This document shows positions 13,647-29,247 of a stretch of DNA of 64,000 nt, piece by piece. Each line of letters opens with the position of its first letter. The first letter of the stretch is position 1. Below the pieces are notes generated by a model that did no database searches, was not told the origin of the DNA, and was given only the letters and a program-made list of their open reading frames with translations. A program made the translations under genes and the position numbers. Source of the stretch: Piezodorus guildinii (Eukaryota; Arthropoda; Insecta; Hemiptera; Pentatomidae). The DNA lies in the NCBI GenBank assembly GCA_023052935.1, contig JAJSOM010000007.1, forward strand, positions 248,001 to 312,000, given 5' to 3'.

Positions 13647-14579
13647 TTATAATGCTGGTGCTTCTTGAGGCTGGCCTCTTCTTTTCTTCACCAGTTCCTG
13701 GCGCATCGGGCAGTCTCGTGAGGATGCCGGGTGGTTTCCCCCACAGTTGAAGCACTTTTGTGGGATGTTTTTAGGACACTGTGCTTCCGGGTGATCCCCA
13801 CTACACCAGGAGCATCGGGTTAGGCGGTCACAGTATTTGGTCACGTGACCAAATTGGAGGCACCTCTTACACTGGGCCGGGCACCCGTCCTCCTTAAATT
13901 TGACCACCCGGAAGCGGACATAATTAATATGTCTTAGCGCCCGGATGTTGTCAATTTTGACATCATGGTTGGTGGTGAGAAGTACTCCCTCAATAGGGAT
14001 TACCTCGTTACCAACCCGCTTGGTCAGGGTCTGAACAAATCTGTACCCGGGGAGGCGCTCATCAAGGTCTTGTTTGATGCCATCCAGGTCGCAGTCTACG
14101 TCAAACCCGTAGAGAACATATTTGTTGGAACGCTTGGTTCCTCTGGGGGCAAAGGTATGAAATTGGACCTTTCCGTCCTCTTTCAATAGGGCTCGGGCAC
14201 GGGCGTGATCAGCCTCATTTTTGAGATACAAGCGTATCTCACGTAATGAGGTGCTCGTCGTGAAGTCGGTGATGTTCACCGACTTTAGGTTGGCATGCAG
14301 CACCCGCTGTGATACAGGGGGGCTGATAACTATAGGTGGCGGAAGCCGTGCCTTAGGGGTGGCGTTGGTGGTGGAGGGCGCAATAGGGGCGAACCTATTG
14401 GCAACAGGGGTGGCAGGAAGGCGTCTGACCTGTGTTCTCAAGGGAAATACATGTCTCTTGGACACAGGAACAAAGCCCTCCTCGTCAGCCTCTGTCCTCC
14501 TCTTCTCTCCTCGCGTGGTCTCCTCTACCGTTTCCATCAGGCTTGCGCCGGATGGTCCAGGCTGAGAAGGGTCGGCCAT
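13647..14579 (-). pseudogene. Family B ORF1, C-terminally truncated
   Basis: The 310-residue product compares with 413 in the intact copy at 31912-33153. It retains the Pro/Ser-rich N region (MADPSQPGPSGASL), the PRE_C2HC-like domain (residues about 130-235) and three zinc knuckles (CKRCLQFGHVTKYC, CSWCSGDHPEAQC, CFNCGGNHPASSRDC). It ends at EAPAL where the internal deletion begins. Differences from the tandem copies (GEKRR for GAKRR, FVPVS for FIPVS, FPLRT for FSMRT) suggest a separate B subfamily. Confidence 0.88.
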
Positions 14580-14606
14580 ACTTGCCAGGGCAATGCTACC
14601 CGATTG

Positions 14607-14650
14607 GCTGTTTCAGTGTGATCCACGGGATAAGTGTGGACTGAAACAGC
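14607..14650 (-). other. Conserved 5' UTR hairpin upstream of ORF1, chimeric B copy
   Basis: The 10-bp perfect outer stem GCTGTTTCAG/CTGAAACAGC encloses an inner TCCAC/GTGGA stem with a GGGATA-containing loop (plus strand). It lies about 30 nt before the ORF1 ATG. Equivalent hairpins with different but complementary stems occur in families D and E. Confidence 0.7.
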
Positions 14651-14765
14651 TTAAGGTGCGACCTAAGCAAGGATGACTAGCGCTGGCTGGAATAGCAGTC
14701 TTCGATCTTCAGGAGTCTTCAGGAGATCCTTCCTCTTCGGCTGCTGGCTTCAGAATGCCCTGAGT

Positions 14766-15712
14766 GTTCACCGAATTTTCCCACTGCTTTCATTTATACC
14801 CGTTTGCCGCTCTGCGCGGGCCAATCACTTTTCGTGGCTGCCCCCCACTCCTCTAAACAGCCTGCTACCTACCGGATGATTCCATCACTTAAGTGTTCGG
14901 AATCCCTTTACATCGACCACCTTTAAAAAAAAAAAAAAAAAATACAATTCATTGATATCATTTTTAGTCATAGTTATTATTTATTTATTGTATTAAGGGG
15001 ATTAAATGGTTAGACGTCCATTCGCTTGAACTTCTTAACGGTACCTGCAGGAATGGGGAAAGTGTAGGTAGGACCGACTACTTGGAATAAATTGTCCTCC
15101 ACTCCTGTGAAATTAAGATAGGTAGCGATTGTTGGGGGGGGGGGGGAGGGGGGGGGACGAGAGAGAGAATTTTCATTGAAGTTCGTTAATTATAATACAG
15201 ATAATCGAATAATGGTTGTATTCTGTCACCCTGTTAGGTAACTTGGGGCGTGGTTCTCGGATACGGTACATCCTCACGTCAACAACCTCGTGGGCGAAGC
15301 TAAGGAGGGGAAGGTTACAATCGTATATACGGAGAGGAGGGAGTCTTTGCCGTAAAAAAAAAATAAATAAATAAAAAATACAGAAGAGAACTTTTAAACA
15401 AAAATGAAATTAGCCGGTTGAATTGTTCTAAATTACTTTCTAACCTAATGGCGTACTTCCATTCTATTTGGATTTGAATAACGGGAGGTTATTGTTAGGC
15501 GCATGCGTACTAAATTGGTTTTGCAATACTGCAGCTGTTTAGCCGTTATTGATATCAAAGACTCGCCGACATTACTCGGCCAATCTCGATCCGCTTATCT
15601 TATAAACTTGAAAAAGGTTATAATACGAACCATTGTGTTTTTCATCGTTTCCTCCATGGTCGTCTAATTCTACTTAGTGTCTCCATATAGAAAGATGTTA
15701 AATTTTTTTAGT
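14766..15712. other. H2A promoter remnant and H2A-H1 spacer (H2A gene missing)
   Basis: It starts with the H2A start-site segment GTTCACCGAATTTT, then the H2A TATA (TATAAATG, minus strand, 14791-14798) and CCAAT box, with no H2A gene to drive. The spacer follows: a poly(A) run at about 14923-14941, a 41-codon minus-strand open frame ending at 15010 (unassigned; see findings), a G-tract at 15134-15156 and AT-rich DNA to the H1 stem-loop. Confidence 0.8.
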
Positions 15713-15728
15713 GGCTCTGAAAAGAGCC
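15713..15728 (-). terminator. Histone 3' stem-loop, H1 copy
   Basis: The minus strand reads GGCTCTTTTCAGAGCC. It is the H1 variant of the stem-loop, with one base pair changed on both sides relative to the core histones. It lies 47 nt after the stop. Confidence 0.96.
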
Positions 15729-15775
15729 GTTTAAAATCACCACTCCTTGAGGAGGCAGCGGTTGGGGAAAACGAC

Positions 15776-16396
15776 CTACTTCTTCTTCGGTGAAGCCTTC
15801 TTGGCCGCTGGCTTCTTGGCGGGTGCCTTCTTTGCCGGAGCCTTCTTCGCCTTGGGTGTCGAAGCGGGTTTCGCTTTGGCTACCTTGGGCTTGGGGGTCT
15901 TGGCGGCGGTTGGAGGCTTCTTGGTCTTCTTAGCCTTAGGCGCTGCGGCGGCCTTCTTCGCTGCCGCAGGTTTTGCCTTAGTTGCCTTGGACTTGCTAGC
16001 GACGGACGGTTTGGCGGGAGCCTTCTTTGTAGCGGCTACCTTCTTGCTCTCACCTCCTGCACCGGCGAGTTTGAAAGAGCCAGATGCGCCCTTGCCTTTG
16101 GTCTGGACAAGCGAGCCGGAAGCAACGGCGGAGACGAGGTACTTCTTGATGAAGTGAGACTTCTTCTCCGCATCGATCTTGTACGTCGAGCTGATGTATT
16201 TCTTGATCGCCTGGGTAGATGATCCACCCCTCTCCTTGAGAGACTTGATCGCAGCTGTTACCATTTGAGATACAGGTGGATGAGAAGGCGCGGTCTTGGG
16301 CTTCTTGGCACCACTTGCCGCGGCGGCCTTACCCTTCTTCGCTTTGGGCGTCGCCGGTGTAGTTGGCGCAGCGGCTTCAGTTGTAGTTTCAGTCAT
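15776..16396 (-). CDS. H1: Histone H1, complete and uninterrupted
   Basis: The linker histone has 206 residues. It has an N tail (1-35), a globular winged-helix domain (about 38-112; [20 protein letters not shown], then FKLAGAG) and a Lys/Ala/Pro-rich C tail with repeated AKK and TPKPK blocks, ending KKASPKKK. An in-frame upstream extension to 16531 is open, but its sequence is 5' UTR-like and is absent next to other H1 copies, so the ATG at 16394-16396 is preferred. This is the only complete H1 here with its own upstream region intact. Confidence 0.96.
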   Translation of the reverse strand: MTETTTEAAAPTTPATPKAKKGKAAAASGAKKPKTAPSHPPVSQMVTAAIKSLKERGGSSTQAIKKYISSTYKIDAEKKSHFIKKYLVSAVASGSLVQTKGKGASGSFKLAGAGGESKKVAATKKAPAKPSVASKSKATKAKPAAAKKAAAAPKAKKTKKPPTAAKTPKPKVAKAKPASTPKAKKAPAKKAPAKKPAAKKASPKKK

Positions 16397-17113
16397 TTTC
16401 ACTAGGTTCGCTAGTGTACCTTGGTAATTTCTTGTACCTCGTGTAATTTGGTAAAGCGGGACGGACCGTAACGGAGACGCCATACTTCTTATTCCCAGAA
16501 TTATTTCTCCCTTGGATTGTTTTGTGTTCAATTTGTATCTGTAAACTCACCTCTGCGGTTCAGTAGACCCGTTTTACGTCGTACGATTTTCGGCGCCCTC
16601 TCTCCTTACTTCTCTCCACACTCACGCGCGGCCCAGCGCTCACCAAAAACTCGGGCCAAGTCCCAAACGATCGCTGAATCTCGGAGACCGGTCGTCTTCT
16701 CTCCAACTCCTCTCAAAATAGTCATTTTTAAATTACTTCTCCCTCGTGCTCAATAAGTTTCGACGAAACCTCGCTCTTTTGGAACCATTAACCTTTCAGA
16801 ATCCCTTGGCTTTGTGCAGTTTAGCGGCGTCCAATCTTGGCGGAAACTGATTCATTCAGGGGTTGTTAGCACTCATCCGACGTTATCCCATGTCATCTTT
16901 CCGACTGGTTTTCCAAAATATTATTAAAACGCTTGATTCTCTTTCCCTGGCGGCAAGGCGACTCCAATTGACTGTCTAGGATTAGATACAGGACTGGTTT
17001 TCTATGCCCTTTGGTACTGGCATCCCGTTAATAACATGATGGAATAGCACTGCATCTCTATGCACCGTCTCCGCCCGCTCGGCTGCTGACCCTCGGTAAG
17101 GATTCGGCAGTCA
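16397..17113 (-). promoter_or_regulatory. H1 5' UTR and upstream region
   Basis: The family A target TGGTAATTT is intact at 16422-16430. No TATA box is evident at the expected distance, unlike the core-histone promoters; TATA-less H1 promoters are known in other insects. The region is about 680 bp, unique within the unit, and recurs upstream of the other H1 copies (19927 onward, 45375 onward). It was lost next to the H1 at 1-345. Confidence 0.65.
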
Positions 17114-19371
<2,258 letters not shown>

Positions 19372-19387
19372 GGCCCTGAAAAGGGCC
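19372..19387 (-). terminator. Histone 3' stem-loop, H2B copy 3
   Basis: Canonical histone stem-loop with the purine-rich downstream element. Confidence 0.97.
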
Positions 19388-19417
19388 GTTGAAATTAGCC
19401 TGGGAACGATTGACTCG

Positions 19418-19789
19418 TTACTTAGAGCTAGTGTACTTGGTAACGGCCTTTGTGCCTTCGCTGACAGCGTGCTTAGCCAATTCGCCGGGAAGTAGGAGCC
19501 TCACCGCGGTCTGGATTTCCCTGCTCGTGATGGTCGACCTCTTGTTGTAGTGGGACAGGCGCGAAGCTTCGGCAGCGATACGTTCGAAGATATCGTTGAC
19601 GAAACTGTTCATGATGCTCATGGCCTTAGAGGAGACTCCAGTGTCGGGGTGAACCTGTTTCAGCACCTTGTAGATATAGATGGCGTAGCTCTCCTTCCTC
19701 CTCCGCTTCTTCTTCTTGTCGGATTTGGAGATGTTCTTCTGGGCCTTGCCGGCCTTCTTCATGGCTTTACCGCTCGCTTTGGGTGGCAT
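19418..19789 (-). CDS. H2B: Histone H2B, copy 3 (promoter lost)
   Basis: The 123-residue protein is identical to the other copies. Forty bp upstream of the ATG the start-site segment TTAGATTTTC is followed by a 46-nt poly(T), then by a stub of the H1 coding region. The H2B TATA and CCAAT boxes are absent, so the gene has no recognisable promoter although its coding sequence is unchanged. It lies in a 3.5-kb segment that is repeated to its right. Confidence 0.97.
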   Translation of the reverse strand: MPPKASGKAMKKAGKAQKNISKSDKKKKRRRKESYAIYIYKVLKQVHPDTGVSSKAMSIMNSFVNDIFERIAAEASRLSHYNKRSTITSREIQTAVRLLLPGELAKHAVSEGTKAVTKYTSSK

Positions 19790-19827
19790 GTTGACCGATT
19801 GTCAGCTGAAACCGAAGTGTTAGATTT

Positions 19828-19829
<2 letters not shown>

Positions 19830-19875
<46 letters not shown>
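19830..19875 (-). mobile_element. Poly(A) remnant at the H2B insertion site
   Basis: A 46-nt T tract starts at exactly the position where the family C element begins upstream of H2B copy 4 (TTAGATTTTC then T). No element body remains, and the tract runs into H1 codons through a shared TTT. It is interpreted as the 3' end of a C insertion that recombined with H1. Confidence 0.7.
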
Positions 19876-19876
<1 letters not shown>

Positions 19877-19926
19877 GGCGTCGCCGGTGTAGTTGGCGCA
19901 GCGGCTTCAGTTGTAGTTTCAGTCAT
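19873..19926 (-). pseudogene. H1 5' stub (18 codons)
   Basis: Only [18 protein letters not shown] of H1 remains, followed in frame by poly-Lys codons from the T tract. The normal H1 upstream region follows at 19927. No globular domain or stem-loop, hence no functional product, although its promoter is intact and could transcribe through the A tract into H2B copy 3. Confidence 0.9.
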
Positions 19927-23073
<3,147 letters not shown>

Positions 23074-23089
23074 GGCCCTGAAAAGGGCC
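23074..23089 (-). terminator. Histone 3' stem-loop, H2B copy 4
   Basis: Canonical histone stem-loop on the minus strand. Confidence 0.97.
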
Positions 23090-23119
23090 GTTGAAATTAG
23101 CCTGGGAACGATTGACTCG

Positions 23120-23491
23120 TTACTTAGAGCTAGTGTACTTGGTAACGGCCTTTGTGCCTTCGCTGACAGCGTGCTTAGCCAATTCGCCGGGAAGTAGGAG
23201 CCTCACCGCGGTCTGGATTTCCCTGCTCGTGATGGTCGACCTCTTGTTGTAGTGGGACAGGCGCGAAGCTTCGGCAGCGATACGTTCGAAGATATCGTTG
23301 ACGAAACTGTTCATGATGCTCATGGCCTTAGAGGAGACTCCAGTGTCGGGGTGAACCTGTTTCAGCACCTTGTAGATATAGATGGCGTAGCTCTCCTTCC
23401 TCCTCCGCTTCTTCTTCTTGTCGGATTTGGAGATGTTCTTCTGGGCCTTGCCGGCCTTCTTCATGGCTTTACCGCTCGCTTTGGGTGGCAT
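23120..23491 (-). CDS. H2B: Histone H2B, copy 4 (interrupted by family C)
   Basis: Same 123-residue protein. The 5' UTR is cut 40 bp before the ATG by the poly(A) tail of a family C element. The original TATA box now lies at 26656-26663, beyond the element, so any transcript from the histone promoter would first traverse 3.1 kb of retrotransposon. Confidence 0.97.
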   Translation of the reverse strand: MPPKASGKAMKKAGKAQKNISKSDKKKKRRRKESYAIYIYKVLKQVHPDTGVSSKAMSIMNSFVNDIFERIAAEASRLSHYNKRSTITSREIQTAVRLLLPGELAKHAVSEGTKAVTKYTSSK

Positions 23492-23529
23492 GTTGACCGA
23501 TTGTCAGCTGAAACCGAAGTGTTAGATTT

Positions 23530-23602
<73 letters not shown>

Positions 23603-23658
23603 CTAAACCCCTGATAGTAATAGTTATGAAGTATGATTAAGAGTACTAAGTTACTTCT

Positions 23659-23689
23659 CCTTTTACTGTATGGATCATACATTTTAAGG
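23659..23689 (-). other. Conserved 3' UTR two-helix RNA element, family C
   Basis: Outer CCTT/AAGG with inner TGTATG-GAT-CATACA. The inner stem differs at paired positions from families D (TGTAGC/GCTACA) and E (TGCATC/GATGCA), so covariation supports real pairing. Confidence 0.65.
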
Positions 23690-23797
23690 AGTTTTTGAGT
23701 TTGTTTGATTTTGTTTTGTTGTTGATATTGTTTTTAATAATTTACAAGACTGTCGGGGCACAGTTTATTTCTGATTTGAGTTAAGGGTACTTAAAAC

Positions 23798-23872
<75 letters not shown>

Positions 23873-23874
23873 CA

Positions 23875-26496
23875 TTAATTATTACCTGTTACGAAGTCTT
23901 GCCATCGTATTGGGGGAGTTGCTGGGGTCATTGTTTTAAACAATGGGTTATTTAATGTTGTCAGTGAGTCGAAGAATTTTATGTGTCTACGTCTTATGAA
24001 CTCTGGTATTGTTGGGATTTGGAAAAAATTGTGGAGATCTTCTGGTTTCATCTTCTTCATCGATGTTGTCCTCACCATTTTCTTTAGTACGGTGTTCTGG
24101 AACCTCTGTAGGTGTTGCTTAGTTCCTTCTCGTAGGTGGGTGAAGAGGGGGGCACCATACATAAGAGCAGGTCTTAAGATGCTTTTGTAAATTTGTAATT
24201 TTAATCTTAAAGAGAGTGCTGGGGATAGCAAGAGGTGGTGGAGTCTGTATGTTTTCCTTCGTACGGTTTTTACTTTGCTATAAATGTGTGTCGATAGTGT
24301 CATGTGGCGGTCAAGTCTGATACCTAAGTAAAGTATGGAGTTTGATGGTGATAGTGTAGTGTTATCTATATGGAATTCTCGTGGTAGTCTCGTCTTTTTT
24401 CCTTTTTGTAAAGCAAATAAGACACAGTCTGTTTTTGTCGGATTTACCTGTATATTGAGTTGTCTTAGTTTAGTGACTATTTGTTGACATACCGCTTCAG
24501 CCTTTTCTAGAGCTTTTTTGGCCCTAGAGCTACTGCTGTATATAGCGATGTCGTCCGCATAAGCTGCTATGGTTGCTGTCCTGTAATTATGTCCTATTAT
24601 GTCTGCTGTATATATAGAGAATAGTACCGGGGATAAAACAGCTCCCTGCGGTACACCGCACGTAAGGTTTATGCAAGCTGATGTTTGATTACGAACCCGT
24701 ACAGCTAGTCTTCGATCTTTTAGGAATGACACTATGATACTATAGAGCTGTTCTGGGCAGTCGAGGTCTGCAAGTTTGTGACATAGAATGCCGTGGGATA
24801 CAGAGTCGAATGCTTTCGTGCAGTCTATAGATATCATAGCTGTCGCTGTATTACTGTTGAGGTTTCTGCACACCTCCGTTTGTAGCTTCATGAGATGGTG
24901 TTCTGTACTGAGGTGTGCCTGGAAGCCAGTTTGTTCGTAGGGGATAATAGAGTTTTCCTCGCAAAAGTTTCTCAAATAATTGAGTATGATTTTTTCAAAT
25001 ATTTTTGCTAAGTGAGGTAGCAGGCTGATGGGTCTGTAGTGTTCCTCTTTATCCCCTGGCTTAGCTGGTTTTAGTAATGGAAACAGGATGGCTTGTTTCC
25101 ATTTCCCGGGGAAGTATCTCAGGCGAAGACATGAGTTGTATAGGTTCGTGAGCTGCAGTAAACCTTTCTTGGGGAGTTGTTTTAGCAGGATCGTCTGAAC
25201 TTCTTCATGTCCGGGTGACTTATTCCCTTTGGTCCGTCTTAGTATAGTTTTTAGTTGTTTGGGGCTTGTAAACATGTAATTGTCGCCTTTTTCGATAACC
25301 GGTGTTGTGGTCGGGATTGTACGGGATTTAATGTCCTGTTCGTAGTATGTTGCCAGTCTGTCTGCTTGTTGTCTAGGTGTTAATATCCGGTCGCCGTCGT
25401 GTAGTCTGACATTTGTGGTCTTTTTCGTGGCGCTTTTGGTTAGTTTCCAAAATTTTCGGAAGTCGCCGTGTGTTTTAGTTAGTTGGTCATGCCACATCGC
25501 TGTTTTCCATTGTTTAAGTAGGTTCCTTATTTGTGTAGTAAGTGAGTTTATAGCTTTTTTAATGTCATAGTTTTTAGTACGGTACCATCTGTTTTTAAGT
25601 GTGCGTCTGTTGTCGATGAGAGCTAGTATATGTGGTGGAATGGGTCGGAGGTTTGGTGGGGTTGGGCGGTATGTGGGGATATTCCGGGTTGCTGCTTCCA
25701 GGAGGGAGCTAGTGAACTGGTCGATATACTCGTCTACCTTCTCTGTGCTGTCGAGTTTGGGCATTTCTGGTAGAGAACGTTGTACGTCGGCTTTGTAGTT
25801 TTGCCAGTCTGCCTCCTGGTACTTGAATTTTTTGGGAATATTTTCTTCTAGTGCTCCGTTGATGTAATATTGGATTGGGCGGTGGTCTGATGCTAGAAAG
25901 TCGTGGGCGGTGCATCCTGTGATATTGTGTGGCTGTCGTGTTAGGAGAAGGTCCAGGGTGGAGGTGGTGTTGTTACTATAATGTCTGAAAGTGTGTGTGT
26001 CAGGGTGAATCACTGTAAAGGATGTTCGAGCAATTGTTCTCCCAGCTTTATTGGTGGTACTATTGTGCCAATGGGTGTGTTTCGCGTTTAGGTCCCCCAC
26101 TACCCAATGGTTTGTTTTGGTTTCACAGGTCGTTAGAAGTAGTCCTAGTTCTCTTATTGATCCGTATGGTCTACGGTATAGGCCTGTGATGTATGTAGGT
26201 TGTTTTAAGAGTATTTGTATAGTGAGGTGGCTAATCTTTTTGTCTTGAATTGTTACGGGTGCCGGCATCTTCTTCCACTGCATCCCTGCTTTAACTGCTA
26301 TGAGAACGCCACCGTGTGGGTCTCGTCCGTCATCCGCAATTGCGCAGTACCCTCGGAGTCGGGGGGCAGGCCCTTGAAGTCTCGTGTCAGTAATTATTGC
26401 TATTGTTGGTTGTGTTATGGCTAAGAGTGCTTCGATTTCTTCAACTTTATTATTGATGCTGCAGCAGTTGTAGTTTATGAGAGAGAAGGTGTTCAT
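23875..26496 (-). CDS. Family C ORF2: APE endonuclease and reverse transcriptase
   Basis: The 873-residue polyprotein would nick target DNA and copy its own mRNA onto it. The endonuclease is at about 1-225 (LINYNCC, TDTRLQG, VVGDLNAKHTHW, SDHRPI near 205). The reverse transcriptase is at about 440-720: HYRPISLLPHLAK, then SIDCTKAFDSVSH, CGVPQGAVLSP and AAYADDIAIY. A short C-terminal region ends RWQDFVTGNN. There is no RNase H and no C-terminal zinc knuckle, as in Jockey-type elements. It overlaps the ORF1 remnant by ATGA. Uninterrupted, so possibly enzymatically competent even though the element is truncated. Confidence 0.93.
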   Translation of the reverse strand: MNTFSLINYNCCSINNKVEEIEALLAITQPTIAIITDTRLQGPAPRLRGYCAIADDGRDPHGGVLIAVKAGMQWKKMPAPVTIQDKKISHLTIQILLKQPTYITGLYRRPYGSIRELGLLLTTCETKTNHWVVGDLNAKHTHWHNSTTNKAGRTIARTSFTVIHPDTHTFRHYSNNTTSTLDLLLTRQPHNITGCTAHDFLASDHRPIQYYINGALEENIPKKFKYQEADWQNYKADVQRSLPEMPKLDSTEKVDEYIDQFTSSLLEAATRNIPTYRPTPPNLRPIPPHILALIDNRRTLKNRWYRTKNYDIKKAINSLTTQIRNLLKQWKTAMWHDQLTKTHGDFRKFWKLTKSATKKTTNVRLHDGDRILTPRQQADRLATYYEQDIKSRTIPTTTPVIEKGDNYMFTSPKQLKTILRRTKGNKSPGHEEVQTILLKQLPKKGLLQLTNLYNSCLRLRYFPGKWKQAILFPLLKPAKPGDKEEHYRPISLLPHLAKIFEKIILNYLRNFCEENSIIPYEQTGFQAHLSTEHHLMKLQTEVCRNLNSNTATAMISIDCTKAFDSVSHGILCHKLADLDCPEQLYSIIVSFLKDRRLAVRVRNQTSACINLTCGVPQGAVLSPVLFSIYTADIIGHNYRTATIAAYADDIAIYSSSSRAKKALEKAEAVCQQIVTKLRQLNIQVNPTKTDCVLFALQKGKKTRLPREFHIDNTTLSPSNSILYLGIRLDRHMTLSTHIYSKVKTVRRKTYRLHHLLLSPALSLRLKLQIYKSILRPALMYGAPLFTHLREGTKQHLQRFQNTVLKKMVRTTSMKKMKPEDLHNFFQIPTIPEFIRRRHIKFFDSLTTLNNPLFKTMTPATPPIRWQDFVTGNN

Positions 26497-26631
26497 GGTT
26501 TCTTCGTGTTGGTGTCGATGTTCTTGAGCATGGCTGCTACCTGGGTCATTAGGTCGAAGAGCATTTTGAGGAGGTGTTCAATGGTCGGAGTCTGGCTGTT
26601 GAGTGAAGCTTGGTTCTCTGTACACGGGGGT
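26494..26631 (-). pseudogene. Family C ORF1, C-terminal remnant
   Basis: About 46 codons in frame, ending LKNIDTNTKKP, with the stop overlapping the ORF2 start as ATGA. The hydrophobic heptad-like stretch (HLLKMLFDLMTQVAAML) resembles the ORF1 C-terminal tails of families A and D. Zinc knuckles and everything upstream are missing because of 5' truncation. Confidence 0.7.
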
Positions 26632-26633
26632 AC

Positions 26634-27330
26634 TTAGATTTTCCAATGATGCGGGCTTATATATGCGATTCGACGGGATCCGAGCGGACCAATCGTGGCG
26701 AAGAGGGTAGCGCAGTCTTGCGGCAGCATTCGAAACCTGGTCAAAGCGCGCGAATGCCCATACAGCAGGGGGGCGTGGTGACTCCACATTCAAATTTTCC
26801 GTTTCCCGATGAGTCTGTTGATCCATTTTATGTTTTATAATCATTGGGTGAGATAATTTGTTAATTATTTTTTTCTTTTATATATATTTTTTTTAAAAAT
26901 ATTTATTTCGCCATCCCGATATCTTATCTTTCTTTTAAATACTAACAATTTGTTGTTTCCTTCTTTATCATAGTGAATGGTTGCGTTAGTGTGCGCGCGC
27001 TTCTGTACTTGTGCGCATTTTCGTTCCGAGGATAAGTGCGCGCGCGGGGGTTTTTCTTTTTCCGAGAAGGGATGTACCTTGACTTGTTGATCCGGATGGG
27101 ATTACCTTCGGACCGCTTACTTCCTTTTGTATTTATATACACCCCTAATATTTATTTAGGCAAATCCTTAATAATCACAACGATGTAACAAACAAGCAAG
27201 GCTACCCATTGTTGTTATTAGACGAATCGGATAATGAATAAGATAAGATGCCTTTTTAAGGGGACATTGAATTGAGAGGAGTAGGATCAAGTGTATAGCC
27301 AAGTCAGAAAGCTACCAGAGATCATTTGGT
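26634..27330 (-). promoter_or_regulatory. Displaced H2B promoter and H2B-H3 spacer
   Basis: The H2B start segment, TATA box (26656-26663) and CCAAT box now sit directly upstream of the family C element. The usual spacer follows with GC alternating tracts and an intact family D target (ccctaatattt near 27143). No gene. Confidence 0.8.
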
Positions 27331-27346
27331 GGCCCTGAAAAGGGCC
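27331..27346 (-). terminator. Histone 3' stem-loop, H3 copy 2
   Basis: Canonical histone stem-loop, 30 nt after the stop. Confidence 0.97.
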
Positions 27347-27376
27347 GTTGAAAGTACGGCAGGGTGCGGACAGCCC

Positions 27377-27880
<504 letters not shown>

Positions 27881-28505
27881 CGGCCTTTTTTGTTCATTTC
27901 TTTGTTGGCTTCTTGTGATACTAACATATATTCACTTACCTGATTTTTATATTTGCGTAAATTATGAAATAGCAGTTTTTCTCATTGATAATGACAACAC
28001 TGTGGTGTATTTGTCATCCATTCATTCATCCATCGTGCTAACAAATTTCTCTGATATATATATATATTTTTTTTATTATGGATTCTACTGCACCTTTGTC
28101 GGTGATTCTGTGATCAATTAGATTTCTTTCATCGTTAAAAGAGTTTCCGCCGCATTTGTTTGGTCGTGGGATTCCCACGGTTCAGTTTATTGCTCCGGAA
28201 GACCCAAGTTAATCATATATTATATACTCTTTTTGCTGTGTCCAAGTTAGCCTCTGCCTTTTCTTTTCTCGGTAATGTTATTGGTCAATCGATACGGATT
28301 TAATCTGTTAGTCTGTAATATATCAAATATCTGAATTATGGGTGTGTAAAACAACTTGGAGGATATCATCGGAAGGGTCGATAATCATTGCCCACCACTT
28401 TTTTTTTTTTTTTTTTTTGTATTATTTAGAAAAGGTATTTGTGGCATATTGTACGGGAAGCTAGTGGGTGAATTATTTAAGAAAGTCTGTGTAATTATTT
28501 TTGGT
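27881..28505. other. H3-H4 spacer
   Basis: AT-rich and unique within the unit. It contains the 43-bp segment shared with the satellite (about 27939-27981) and a 20-nt poly(T) near 28400. No gene seen. Confidence 0.75.
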
Positions 28506-28521
28506 GGCCCTGAAAAGGGCC
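28506..28521 (-). terminator. Histone 3' stem-loop, H4 copy 2
   Basis: Canonical histone stem-loop, 46 nt after the stop. Confidence 0.97.
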
Positions 28522-28567
28522 GTTGAAACTTTCCCCCGGTCACAAGGTACACACGACGATGTCGAAC

Positions 28568-28888
<321 letters not shown>

Positions 28889-28917
28889 TCAGAGAACGAT
28901 ATTCGACTGCTCAGGTT

Positions 28918-29011
<94 letters not shown>

Positions 29012-29094
29012 CTTTCCCTCCATTTTATTGACAAACAAACTACAAATATAAACATATTAAACATAAATATCTACATACTAATTACAAGCTAATT

Positions 29095-29122
29095 CCTTTC
29101 CTTGCCCGTAGGCATTATAAGG
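29095..29122 (-). other. Conserved 3' UTR two-helix RNA element, B tandem copy 1
   Basis: CCTT/AAGG outer, TGCC-CGTA-GGCA inner. A second GCGC-TGTAT-GCGC hairpin followed by TTTAGG lies about 60 nt further into the UTR. Confidence 0.55.
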
Positions 29123-29247
29123 TTTTATATTTTACATATTTACAATTTGCGCTGTATGCGCTTTAGGAAAAAATTGGCCTAAGCCTTTATTAACATATTG
29201 AGAATAGGGAGGGGCTATTCTTTGGGTTTCAGAGAGAGGATATAGGT

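Larger units (their letters stand above)
23532..26633 (-). mobile_element. Family C retrotransposon at the H2B start site (5'-truncated in ORF1)
   Basis: The target duplication TTAGATTTTC flanks the element (23522-23531 and 26634-26643). It reads terminal poly(T) 23532-23602, a 200-nt 3' tail beginning CTAAACCCC, a second internal poly(T) 23803-23872, intact ORF2, and only about 46 codons of ORF1. A clean duplication with a truncated 5' end is typical of target-primed reverse transcription. The histone TATA box lies about 23 bp upstream of the element 5' end. Confidence 0.93.

Noticed and set aside
15134..15156. G-tract in the H2A-H1 spacer as a G-quadruplex regulatory element
   Set aside because: It is a single uninterrupted homopolymer that varies in length between units. 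No evidence beyond composition.
15747..16157. Plus-strand ORFs opposite H1, H2B, H3, H4 and H2A
   Set aside because: Shadows of GC-rich histone coding sequence on the other strand. They repeat with each gene and have no independent support.
16397..16531. Forty-five-residue N-terminal extension of H1
   Set aside because: It runs through the 5' UTR and the retrotransposon target site, is disrupted at other H1 copies, and is unlike H1 tails.
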